From contig CAVPRI010000002.1 in NCBI GenBank assembly GCA_963707835.1, positions 1,674,001-1,738,000 on the forward strand: a stretch of 64,000 bases of DNA, written 5' to 3'. Every line of letters starts with the position of its first letter. The stretch's first letter is position 1. Of the stretch, positions 24,736 to 32,706 are shown piece by piece. The translations under genes were made by a program, and so were the position numbers. Under the pieces are notes generated by a model. The model was not told the DNA's origin. It saw nothing but the letters and a program-made list of their open reading frames with translations, and ran no database searches. This DNA comes from Bog-473 sp963707835. GTDB lineage: Bacteria; Actinomycetota; Acidimicrobiia; Acidimicrobiales; RAAP-2.

Positions 24736-24949
24736 CTGCCGAAGAAACCACCATCCGAAGTATCTCACCCACCCCGCCGACTGAGGGAGCCTCCGGCGGG
24801 ATGGGGCGGTCAGAACAACTCCGACCGATGTCGGGATTTGGCCGGTTAGCGCTCTCTGGCGACGCTGGAGGTCGCCAGCAGGCAAGACCGGCCAACCCGT
24901 ACCCCACACTTGGCGCAATCGCGTAGACCCAGGAGGAGCGGGTGGCGGG

Positions 24950-25583
24950 TCACTCGTCGGTCAACACGTCCTGGAATACCGGACGCAGGACGTCCACCCA
25001 CTCCTGATAGCCCCTGCTGTTCAGGTGGATGCCGTCTGGCGTGAGTTCCTTGCGGATGACACCGTAGGGGGTGGCGAGGCTTGGCCAAAGATCCACGTAG
25101 ACCGCGTCTGCGTCGTTGGCGATCTCCTGGTTGTAGCGGTTCAGCTCTTTGATGCGATCGGTGAAGTAGGGCGACCGCGGAAAGACGCTGTTGACGAGCA
25201 GCGGCGCGTCAGGCGCACTCCCGCGGATGCGTCGCACGAGCTCCCGCATCTGAATGGCGATGTCCTCGATGTCCGTGGACCTGCCCAGTCCATGGAGATC
25301 GTTGGTACCGATCAGCAATGAGACCGCGAGGCGAGTCCATGGCGCGGTCCAGTTGCGCCATGACGCGCTGGATCGAATCACCATCGACTCCCCGATTGGT
25401 GGTGGCCAGCTCCGGGAACCAGCCCTCCCACATCGCTCCTTGGGTAATGCTGTCACCCAGGAAGAGGACCCGACCTGGAGCAGGAGGCAGGGCGTCGAAC
25501 TGGGCGAGGCGAGACGCATTCATCCGCCGGAGATAGCGGGTCACGACGGGAGCAAGGATTGGAAGTACTCGGTCCAGATTCAT
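24950..25583 (-). CDS. SGNH/GDSL hydrolase (frameshifted)
   Basis: Two overlapping frames together give a complete SGNH-fold esterase of about 210 residues. Frame one has the nucleophile block RVLFLGDSITQGAMWEGWFPEL (Ser in GDSI) and RGVDGDSIQRVMAQLDRAMD; after a single-base shift near 25,330 frame two continues VSLLIGTNDLHGLG (block III Asn) and PDGIHLNSRGYQEW (the Asp/His of block V). All four catalytic blocks are present, so the break may be a sequence error or a recent mutation. The product would resemble GDSL-type acetylesterases or lysophospholipases; the substrate is unknown. Confidence 0.8.
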
Positions 25584-25765
25584 GTGTGGATCCTTGTGCG
25601 ACGTAGACGGGTCAGGCTGTCACCAGTGACCGCTGGCCGGATGAGACCGTAGCCTCGTCGTCAGAACGTGTGAGTGCCCAAGTCATGCCGCACGGGGCGC
25701 AGGGCCCGAGCCGAGGTGAGCCCTCGGTCCCTGCAGATCCTCCACCATCGGGAAGCCCCTCGACC

Positions 25766-25798
25766 CCGAGGCCTTCGGCCGCACGGTGCCGTGCCCCA
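25766..25798 (+). pseudogene. Remnant of a tyrosine integrase next to the left attachment site
   Basis: The codons read PLDPEAFGRTV, matching the segment just before the catalytic HxxR box of the integrase pseudogene at 38.9 kb at nearly every base. The following 30 bases are altered and then the 45-bp attachment repeat begins, so almost all the C-terminal catalytic half has been deleted. It suggests an earlier, related element used the same tRNA site. Confidence 0.55.
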
Positions 25799-25815
25799 GC
25801 AAGCGGGCGGCCTCG

Positions 25816-25860
25816 GACCAGCGACTCGGTGGGCCGCCCGGGTCTCGATCCCGGCACCTT
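25816..25860. repeat. Left attachment site (attL-like), copy of the tRNA-Lys 3' end
   Basis: 45 bases identical to 39254-39298, in the same orientation. They include the T-arm and acceptor 3' half of tRNA-Lys but not the anticodon arm, so this is a duplicated fragment and not a working tRNA. One mismatch and four further matching bases follow on the tRNA-inward side. Confidence 0.8.
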
Positions 25861-26248
25861 CGGATCCGAGACTTAGCGTGCAGAGCGGTTCACGCGAATC
25901 CACTTTCCACAGTTCAAGCGAAGTACGTCGTTCAACCAAGTTCGGGACGATCTGACCGGAGCCACACTCTGGGCTACAAGTTTGGCTACAGACGCGACTC
26001 CAGGCAGGGCGACTCCAGACCGGGGGAAGCCGCATCAGAGCGAATCGAGCCAACCTCAGCCTCGGACCCCCTAGCCCCGTACGAATCCTCTTTGAGTCAA
26101 GACCCCTATTTCAGGGTCCTTGGGGCGCGACGAATTGACCGTCACGAGAGGGCGCGGATGCGTAGGCTTTCAATGGGTCCGGGGGTGACTTCGCCTAAGA
26201 GCCGGCCGTCAGGGTGCAGAGCCGACCACGCGGGCTATGAGTCGTTCC

Positions 26249-27302
26249 CTAATGTCCTCCCGGGCCCCTTATCGAGCGTCGAGAAGGTAGCTGCCGGTAG
26301 ACAGCGTTGGAGATCTGGCGCTTGAGTGAGCGGAGCGCCTCCTTCTTGGTCTTGCCCTCGGCGAGCTTGCGCTCGAAGTAGATGCGTCCCTCGGTCCCGG
26401 GATTGAGGATCTGGGTGACGGCAACCATGTGCAGCGCGTGGTTGACCTTGCGATTGCCCCGCTGTGAGAGTCGGTGCACGATCCGCCCACCTGAGGACCA
26501 CTCGACCGGAGCGGTGCCGTTGTAGGACGCGTAGGCGTCCCGGTTGACGAAGCGCCTGATGTCACCGGAGTACCCGATGACCATGGCGGCGTGAATCGAG
26601 CCGACGCCATAGATGTCGGTGATTGAGGTTTCCGAGGCCCTCACGCCAGTCGGATGCGCCGATGCGACGCCTTGATCTGGTCGTCGAGACGGCGCACGTC
26701 GTCAAGCAGCTCGAGGACGAGGTCGAAGCGCATCTGCTGCGTCGGCGACTCGGGCTGCACCTTGGCCACGAGCCCCTCGGCGTCAGACACATACATTTCC
26801 TTGGCAATTCCGCCCGGAGGCAGCTCGGCGAAGAGCGAGTGCAGCCGGCAGACGACCCGGGCCCGTTGGCATCCGAGATCGCTGTTCTGCTTGGAGAGGA
26901 GCCGCAGGACCTCGCCGTGGTCGGCCGGCTCGACCGAACGCAGGGTCGGTGCTCGCAAGGCGGCGATCGCAAGGCGGCGATCGCGATCGAGTGGGCGTCG
27001 TTGGGATCGTTCTTGTTGGAGCGCCCTGTGGCGAGCACCCGGATCCGCGATGCCAGGGTGGCGGGGACGTCGAGCACCTCTTCACCCTCGGCGACGAGTT
27101 GTTGGGCCAACAGGTAGCCCAAGCCACCGACTGACTCGATGGCCCACGTGCGCTTCTCGAAGGGCTCGGCCCAGCACAAGAGCTGTTCGACTTGGCGAGT
27201 CGTGGCCCGCACCTTGACGCTTGCGATCTGCTCCTCGTCCCGACCGATCGCCACCGCAGTGTGCGATGCCTTGTGGGGGTCGATCCCGGTCATCACTTTC
27301 AT
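26249..27302 (-). pseudogene. IS110-family transposase, copy 1 (two frameshifts)
   Basis: Reads from ATG 27302: MKVMTGIDPHKASHTAVAIG (first DEDD aspartate), WAIESVGGLGYLLAQQL (glutamate), KNDPNDAHSIAIAAL (aspartates). Then a 14-bp tandem duplication at 26,953 throws the frame. The middle continues RAPTLRSVEPADHGEVLRLLSKQNSDLG in frame two, and after a one-base deletion near 26,637 the Transposase_20 domain (SITDIYGVGSIHAAMVIGYSGDIRRF to YASYNGTAPVEWSSG) is read in frame three to 26249. Joined, it is a full-length transposase of about 350 residues. It differs clearly from the other two IS110 copies. Confidence 0.9.
26953..26980. repeat. 14-bp tandem duplication inside the IS110 transposase
   Basis: TCGCAAGGCGGCGA occurs twice back to back (26953-26966, 26967-26980). 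Removing one copy restores the reading IAIAALRAPTLRSVEPADH exactly, so this duplication is the cause of the first frameshift. Confidence 0.9.
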
Positions 27303-27560
27303 CTCTGCCTCCTTGGTCGTGGGAACCACGGGGGCACTCCTGCTTGCGGACTGTCCGTGCTCGATCCTCTTTTGAGCCACTCCGTGGCGAAGTCCGAGCG
27401 GGAGGCTGTTCGTACGCAAGCCAGTCAGCTGACGCCGGCGGCAGGCACTTTTGAGCCAGCCCGCAGGGACTTCTAGATGCTACGAATCAGTCGCAGCGCC
27501 TGGCTCCAGTCTCAAGCAGGCACATAGGGGGCAGTTCTCTGGCTCCGTCGGGCGGGGCAA
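27303..27560. other. Non-coding 5' side of IS110 copy 1
   Basis: No gene is evident. The stretch lies upstream of the leftward IS110 transposase and contains the 11-bp direct repeat CTTTTGAGCCA at 27369 and 27448, each followed by a loosely similar segment. In IS110 elements such flanks can encode the guide (bridge) RNA; I cannot define ends here. Confidence 0.35.
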
Positions 27561-27570
27561 GATACGACCG

Positions 27571-27711
27571 ATGACGGCACTGATCTTCGGCAACAAGGAC
27601 AGCGAATACGTCCGAGCCTCCTTTGGGGTGCGCCCCTATCTGGACTCGGAACAACCCTTTGATCGAAACCAAGTCAATGTTCAGATCGACCTGACTATCG
27701 GGCCGTCCTCA
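27571..27711 (+). pseudogene. Truncated 5' gene fragment, possibly WapI-type immunity protein-like
   Basis: 47 codons from ATG 27571 read TALIFGNKDSEYVRASFGVRPYLDSEQPF then NQVNVQIDLTIGPSS. The pattern (short header, then a polar segment and W/N-x-L-N-V-x-V-like strand) recalls the start of WapI-family immunity proteins, but the match is weak. After about 27,711 the sequence becomes the antisense of an SDR gene, so the reading beyond is meaningless. It is one of several gene scraps in the island. Confidence 0.35.
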
Positions 27712-27725
27712 GTCGTGCGACGGGA

Positions 27726-27849
27726 CCGCGACCACCGTCGCTCCTGCAAGGATCAGCGTTTGTGCCAGGCGATTTCCGATTCCGGCACTGGCTCCGGTCA
27801 CGACCGCCGTCTTGCCCGACAAGTCGAATATTTCAAGGGCTTTGTTCAC
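27726..27849 (-). pseudogene. SDR 5' fragment
   Basis: From GTG 27849 the codons read NKALEIFDLSGKTAVVTGASAGIGNRLAQTLILAGATVVAV, the first 41 residues of a classical SDR with an intact TGASAGIG cofactor motif. The gene then ends abruptly at about 27,726 against unrelated DNA. A GGGAGA ribosome-binding-like sequence precedes the start. Confidence 0.75.
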
Positions 27850-28382
27850 CCATTTTTCTCCCTTTCGTGCTGCCCCACGCATCGCATGGTTTGGCTGTGA
27901 AGCATTTGGGAAAATCGGAAAGTAGGTGACCAGGCCACTCGCGACTGGGCCGTCGCTGATCAGAGGAGACGAGATGGTGACTGCCACGACTGAGCCGCTC
28001 CGTCCAAAGCGCAGTGGAATCCCTTCTATGACAAAGGGGCCGACTGGTCCCGGCCGAAGGAATTTGATCGAAACATCCGATGTCAACGCTTCAGTTCCGC
28101 GTGGCGACTGAGCCAGGGTGACCAGATAACCCATGACGTCGAAGAACCAGAAGATGATGCCGCCGGCAATCATTCCACCTCGACGAGCATGTTTGTCAGT
28201 CGCCAATGCCCTAGCCACGATCCCGCGGGGTCATACTCTGTGATCGTCAACGATGGACCTTGGTTTCGAGCTGACTGCTCTGAATCTTCGTCGTGAGCAC
28301 GGAACACGTCGTCGAGTTCAACCTGAGACAGGAGGAAGCGCCCGGGAGGGATGTCACCTGCCGTGACTGCCTGATCTGTCAT
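27850..28382 (-). pseudogene. PaaI/hotdog-fold thioesterase-like gene (frameshifted)
   Basis: From ATG 28382 the first frame gives MTDQAVTAGDIPPGRFLLSQ to GSWLGHWRLT; after a shift near 28,195 the second frame continues ARRGGMIAGGIIFWFFDVMGYLVTL, ALTSDVSIKFLRPGPVGPFVIEGIPLRFGRSGSVVAV and VASGLVTYFPI. This is the hotdog-fold layout of acyl-CoA thioesterases, with the long helix around GGIIFWFFD. No stop codon intervenes before the SDR fragment downstream, so the two read as one frame, which is unusual and probably reflects decay. Confidence 0.6.
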
Positions 28383-28576
28383 GTCCTCGCTCCTACAGGA
28401 TGGCCCCCAAGTCCGTAGCGAGGGGCCTCGGAGGGTAGCAACTAGGCAGCGGAGATGTCATCTTGCGTCCTCGCTGCCGGGTCTGTCAGACGGTTCCACC
28501 GATCAGCAGACAAATCTGATGAAACTCTTCAGCAACGCTCAGCCGGTTCCAATACCGCAGCCGTATCGTCCAGGTC

Positions 28577-28729
28577 ATGGTCGCTGCAGGAATCGGTTTG
28601 TTGGTGGGGTTCGGCCTGTTTGTGGTCGTTATGGCCGCGGTCACACTTGCCGGAATGGCGATTCTGTACCTGACCGAGATCGCCACTCGAAAATCGCAAT
28701 GCTCAGCCCTTGCGCCCGGCGAGAAATAG
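28577..28729 (+). CDS. Short single-span membrane peptide, unknown
   Basis: 50 codons from ATG 28577: VAAGIGLLVGFGLFVVVMA and AVTLAGMAILYLTEIATRK make one long hydrophobic helix with a basic tail. Nothing else in this stretch has coding character. It ends six bases before the IS256 terminal repeat, so it may itself be truncated by that insertion. Confidence 0.35.
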   Translation: MVAAGIGLLVGFGLFVVVMAAVTLAGMAILYLTEIATRKSQCSALAPGEK

Positions 28730-28734
28730 TCAAG

Positions 28735-30128
28735 ACCTGTGGATGAGAATCTGACCGACTACGCGGCGACCTCCTCGTCCAGCTCCTCTGCTCGCTCGAC
28801 CATCACCCCCTTCTCGAACTTCACACCAGCACGAACCAGCGCGACGAGGTGCGGTGCGTTGACGGCCCGCCAGCGGGCTTGGGCCGATTCGATCAGCTTG
28901 TAGGCCATGGCCAGCCCGGCCGCCCGTGACCCCGGTCCCTTGGTCACCTTGGTGCGCAGCCGCACGGTGGCGAAGGTGGACTCGATGGGGTTCGTGGTCT
29001 TGAGATGCACCCAGTGCTCGGCCGGGAAGGCGTAGAACGCCAGCAGCTCGTCGCGATCCTTGGTGAGTTTCTCGGTGGCCTTGGGCCATTTGGCCCCGTA
29101 CTCCTTGACGAATCCGTCGAGGGCGGTCTCAGCGTGGGCCCGGTCCTCGGCGTCGCGGACCTCGCAGAGAGCGGCCCTCGCCGAGGGCTGGGCCGATTTG
29201 GGCAGGGCGTTCATGACGTTGGCCATCTTGTGCACCCAGCAGCGCTGGTGGAGGGTCTCGGGGAAGATGTCGGCGAGCGCGTCCCAGAACCCGAGCGCCC
29301 CGTCGCCGACGGCGAGCACCGGGGCTCTCATGCCGCGGCGCTTGAGTCCGCGCAGCACGTCGGCCCATGACTCGGTCGATTCGCGATGCCCGTCGGAGAT
29401 GGACACGAGCTCTTTGGTCCCGTCGCTGCGCACACCGACGATGACCAGCACACACAGGCGTGCTTCTTCGAGGCGGACGTTGACGTGGATCCCATCGGCG
29501 TACACGTAGACGTAGTCGACGTCTTTGAGCGAGCGGTGGGCGAACTGGTCGCGTTCGTCGCTGCCAGTCGGTGGTCAGCCGGGTGATCACCGACGCCGAG
29601 AGCCCGGCGGCGGAGCCGAAGAACTCCTCGAGGGCGGGGACGAAGTCCCCAGAGCTCATTCCGTGCAGGTACATCAGCGGAAGCACCTCGGCCACCTTGG
29701 GAGACTTGCGGGCCCACGGCGGCAGGATCGAACTGCGGAACCGCATCCGTTCCCCCGTCTCCTCGTCGACCCGGCGGTCGTCGACACGCGGGGCACGGAC
29801 CTCGATCGGCCCCGCGCCGGTGACCAGCGACCGTGGCTCGGCGTGGCCCTTGCGCACGACCAGGCGATGCCCGTGCTCATCGACCTTGTCGATGAGGCTC
29901 GAGATGTAGTCGTCGACCTCGGCTTCGAGGGCGGCAGCCAGCATCCGCCTCGCCCCCTCGGCCACCAGCTCGTCGAGCGTGCTCGACAGCTCCGCGTCCG
30001 CGGCCGCATCAACATGTACTCTCAACATCGGCGTTCCTTCCTCGCCGGCGTTCCACCGCCAGCGTTTCTCTGATTTGGTCAAAGGGGAAGGTACGCCGCG
30101 CCTCCAGTCAGGTGGTGCATCCACAGGT
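28735..30128. mobile_element. IS256-family insertion sequence
   Basis: The transposase gene is flanked by an 11-bp inverted terminal core, ACCTGTGGATG at 28735-28745 and its complement at 30118-30128, with weaker matches beyond. I see no convincing 8-9-bp target duplication, so the outer ends may be a few bases different or the element old. Confidence 0.75.
28759..30028 (-). pseudogene. IS256-family (mutator-type) transposase, frameshifted
   Basis: From ATG 30028: MLRVHVDAAADAEL, RRMLAAALEAEVDDYI, PRVDDRRVDEETGERMRFRSSILPPWARKSPKVAEVLPLMYLHGMSSGDF, up to VITRLTTDWQ. One extra base near 29,560 breaks the frame, and the rest follows in another: YVYVYADGIHVNVRLEE (DDE aspartate 1), VLAVGDGALGFWDAL (aspartate 2), LHQRCWVHKMANVMNALP (C-x2-H signature) and NPIESTFATVRLRTK (glutamate). 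All catalytic residues are present, about 420 residues in total. One repaired base would restore it. Confidence 0.9.
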
Positions 30129-30199
30129 TTCGGTTATAACTCGCGCCCGGCGAATCGAGGGGATCTGGGTTTGGTTCGCCCCGGACCTAGGGCCACCGT

Positions 30200-30264
30200 C
30201 TTGGCAGACCTGCCAAGCAGGACACCGATACGTGCCGCTGACAGGCCCCCTTCCGAACGGGGGC
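30200..30264. terminator. Two hairpins downstream of the DUF7002-like gene
   Basis: CTTGGCAG-AC-CTGCCAAG (30200-30217) and GCCCCC-N8-GGGGGC (30245-30264) lie between the IS256 end and the stop of the leftward DUF7002-like gene at 30315. Either could end that transcript. The region from 30,131 to 30,314 has no gene. Confidence 0.4.
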
Positions 30265-30314
30265 GTTAACGCGTCAAGTGTCCCCGTCCGCGGGAAGCGG
30301 GTCGTGTGGTGCGA

Positions 30315-30944
30315 CTACGTAAGCAGCGTGCGACTGCCATCTGGAAAGCACCGCTCGGCACGAAAGACTGCGGTCAGGTCATCGAACCCGCCGAACGCGG
30401 TGACTTCGGCGGGCCTGCGGTCTGGAAACCGGAATAGCGGTACGAATGTCTCCGCCCTCTTCTGAGGGCCGCTCCGACGGTCAATCGCTCCCGTGTTCTG
30501 GCTCGCCAACTCAAGCTTCACTCCTTCCGTTTCCAGGAGCTTGAGCGGTGACAACCAAACCACGTCCTGGGCTCCGTCCATCAGAACGTACTTGTCCAAG
30601 AGCTTCTGCATGGACGTCTGGTCCGTGAAGAAGTAGACCCTTTGATTCAGTATGTGGATCCAATCACTGACGTCGAGTCCGCTGTCCAGGATGGACTTCA
30701 GGTCCTTACGGGCGAAGAGCGGTCCTTGGTCTCTGAGGGTCACGTCTTGGCCACGGACGTGCAGCCGAACTTCCTCTCGACGAGGTTGCGAAAGCAAACG
30801 TTGGCGCTCATCGTCAGTCAGTTCGGCGTCCAAGATCAGCTGCTCGGCTGTCCGGAAGCCGGAATGGCTGATCTGCTCCCAGACGCCAGCAGCACCAACA
30901 TGGCAAATCGTCTTGCAACGATTCATGAACTCTTCGGGCGTCAT
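30315..30944 (-). CDS. DUF7002-like protein
   Basis: 209 residues from ATG 30944. The order of blocks GVWEQISHSGFRTAEQLI, VRLHVRGQDVTLRDQGPLF, DVSDWIHILNQRVYFFTDQTSMQKLLDKY, VVWLSPLKLLE, SQNTGAIDRRSGPQKRAETFVPLFRFP and RPAEVTAFGGFDDL matches what I know as DUF7002, a family seen beside mobile elements and defence-type genes. The layout of an opening His-x-Gly-Phe, a strand with aromatic pairs and an NTG block is reminiscent of ADP-ribosyltransferase-like folds, but that is a guess. It is the best-preserved cargo gene of the island, its start only about 25 bases from the IS110 left end. Confidence 0.65.
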   Translation of the reverse strand: MTPEEFMNRCKTICHVGAAGVWEQISHSGFRTAEQLILDAELTDDERQRLLSQPRREEVRLHVRGQDVTLRDQGPLFARKDLKSILDSGLDVSDWIHILNQRVYFFTDQTSMQKLLDKYVLMDGAQDVVWLSPLKLLETEGVKLELASQNTGAIDRRSGPQKRAETFVPLFRFPDRRPAEVTAFGGFDDLTAVFRAERCFPDGSRTLLT

Positions 30945-31009
30945 GCCTGAAGGATCGCACAGCTCGACTGTCCCCGTACATTGATACTTCTCTGAGGGTC
31001 CACCGCTTG

Positions 31010-31234
31010 ATTGCTGGTCCCAAATAGCTTCGGGAGTGCTGGCGGGTTCGGTCTGACTAGGAGTCCCGTGACGTTGCAAAACGTCGTCGGCCGAGTCCCT
31101 CGAGCCGCACATTGAGAACGGCACGTCCCGTCTCAGAGGTGGGGTGATTGGTCCGGGTTGCGCGAACAACCTGGACCGCCCGTCGCTCCGATCCGGAACG
31201 GCCGTGCCACCCCTGACACCGAAGGAAGGAAGGG
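31010..31234 (+). ncRNA. Candidate bridge RNA region of IS110 copy 2
   Basis: About 225 bases of non-coding leader directly upstream of the transposase. The part from 31,100 on is nearly identical to 35,465-35,592 of copy 3, and the part before 31,050 is also similar, but copy 2 has about 50 extra bases containing the hairpin GACGTT-GCAA-AACGTC (31070-31085). Conserved structure with a variable block next to an IS110 transposase is what a guide-carrying bridge RNA would look like. No promoter or ends can be defined by eye. Confidence 0.35.
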
Positions 31235-32284
31235 ATGGCGATGACCATCGTAGAAGCTGCGCGCGGGATCACCGGTGGTGTCGACACCCACCGAGACGTT
31301 CATGTGGCGGCGGCCCTTGATCCGCTCGGTGGTCTGCTCGGCACCGAGAGCTTCGCCACCGGGCCGGCCGGCTACAAGGCTTTGCTGTCGTGGCTGGCCT
31401 CGTTCGGCGATGTGACCAAGATCGGCGTGGAGGGCACGGGCTCTTATGGGGCTGGATTGGGCCGCCACCTGCGCCGGGCGGGCGTCGAGGTCATCGAGGT
31501 CGATCGACCGAATCGCCAGAAGCGCCGGAGCGGTGGCAAGTCCGACCCACTCGATGCCGTCGAGGCAGCCCGGGCCGCCCTCGGGGGCCGGCCCACCGGA
31601 AGTCCGAAGTCGAGGGATGGGGCGGTCGAGGCTATCCGGGTCCTCGTCGTCGCCAAGCGCTCGGCCCGCCAGGCCCGGGTCAAGGCCATTCTCCAGATGC
31701 GCCATCTCGGCTACAGCGCTCCTGAACAGCTCCGTTGCCGCATGAAGGGCCTCAGCGTGCCGGCCCTCGTCGCCGAAGGAGCCAGACTCCGGCCGGCCCG
31801 TTCACCCGACCCGGTGACGGCAGCCACCAAGGCCTCGCTGTCGTCACTGGCCCATCGCATCGAGGCTCTCGACCGCGAGCTGGCCGAGCTCGACGAGCGG
31901 ATCGAAGCGTTCCTCGTGGCCACCGTGCCCGATCTGCTCGAGCTCTTCGGCGTCGGCCCCGACACTGCGGCGGCTCTGGTGATAGCGGCGGGTGACAATC
32001 CCGGGCGTCTCCATTCAGAAGCGGCCTGGGCCCACCTGTGCGGCGTGGCTCCGGTCCCCGACGGCTCGGGCAAGACCAGCGGCCGGGTCAAGGCCCACGA
32101 CGGTGGTGATCGCCAGGCCAACAGCGCGCTGTGGCGCATCGTCATGGTCCGCATCGCCCACGACCCCGACACTCGGCTCTACTTCGAGCGGCGAGTCAAG
32201 GAGGGCAAGACCAAGCACGAGGTCATCCGGATCTTGAAGCGCTACGTCGCCCGTGAGGTCTATAGCTACCTGCCTCGCGGCTAG
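31235..32284 (+). CDS. IS110-family transposase, copy 2 (intact)
   Basis: 349 residues, one uninterrupted frame. The N-terminal DEDD RuvC-like domain has GGVDTHRDVHVAAAL (Asp), IGVEGTGSYGAGLGRHL (Glu), and KSDPLDAVEAARAAL (Asp, Asp). The C-terminal Transposase_20 domain has LLELFGVGPDTAAALVIAAGDNPGRLHSEAAWAHLCGVAPVPDGSGKTSGR with the catalytic serine region, then RQANSALWRIVMVRIAHDP and KEGKTKHEVIRILKRYVAREVY. IS110 enzymes recombine DNA under guidance of an RNA made from the element. All motifs are intact, so this is the one copy that could be active. The start is ATG 31235 after GGAAGGAAGGG. Confidence 0.93.
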   Translation: MAMTIVEAARGITGGVDTHRDVHVAAALDPLGGLLGTESFATGPAGYKALLSWLASFGDVTKIGVEGTGSYGAGLGRHLRRAGVEVIEVDRPNRQKRRSGGKSDPLDAVEAARAALGGRPTGSPKSRDGAVEAIRVLVVAKRSARQARVKAILQMRHLGYSAPEQLRCRMKGLSVPALVAEGARLRPARSPDPVTAATKASLSSLAHRIEALDRELAELDERIEAFLVATVPDLLELFGVGPDTAAALVIAAGDNPGRLHSEAAWAHLCGVAPVPDGSGKTSGRVKAHDGGDRQANSALWRIVMVRIAHDPDTRLYFERRVKEGKTKHEVIRILKRYVAREVYSYLPRG

Positions 32285-32504
32285 TTCCTCGGGCTGTGGG
32301 TCTGGCCTTTCCCCGTACTGTCGCTCTTCGGAGCTGACTTGCCAGCGACTCGCCGACCCTCAACTCGGGCCCACGATCTCGAAAACGCGTGACTCAATAG
32401 GAGCTTGTCCTCACCTCGAGTGGCTGATCAATGTCGTGTCCGCTGTTTTCACTCCCGTGCCCCCAAGAGGGGCTGACAAGTGATAGGAGCTCGCCGGGTC
32501 GGTG

Positions 32505-32655
32505 CTACGCCCAGATGTAGTCCTCCGCGATTTGCGTCGTCCCGCCATTTCCAACGGTCACCATACGGGCGCCGTTCTCGAACTCCCCGATGACGCACGT
32601 CCATTCTCCCGACCCGAACTTGATCGGGTGGGACGTGATCTGCGGCGGCGCACCG
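32505..32655 (-). pseudogene. Ester cyclase / SnoaL-like 3' fragment
   Basis: Codons read QITSHPIKFGSGEWTCVIGEFENGARMVTV then QIAEDYIWA and a stop at 32505, the conserved C-terminal half of nuclear transport factor 2-type ester cyclases. The short piece between (normally AKWRDG) is out of frame, restored by a second shift, so the fragment has two compensating indels. The 5' half is missing; upstream DNA belongs to the ABC permease gene. Confidence 0.6.
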
Positions 32656-32706
32656 CCCCCTTCGGAACCTCCGCAGCTGGCCGCACGAGGACCCAAGTCC
32701 AGGACG

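Larger units (their letters stand above)
30970..32300 (+). mobile_element. IS110-family element, copy 2 (ends approximate)
   Basis: The left edge is placed at about 30,970, where similarity to the upstream flank of copy 3 (35,373) begins with TGTCCCCG; the right edge is somewhere after the transposase stop at 32284. IS110 elements lack clear terminal repeats, so exact ends need comparison with an empty site. Confidence 0.55.

Noticed and set aside
25819..25870. A second tRNA-Lys gene at the left end of the island
   Set aside because: Only the T-arm and acceptor 3' strand are present. The anticodon arm is replaced by unrelated sequence, so it is a duplicated attachment fragment.
31235..32484. 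Terminal inverted repeats of the IS110 copy 2
   Set aside because: No matching ends could be found by eye, which fits the IS110 family in general. Precise ends are left open.
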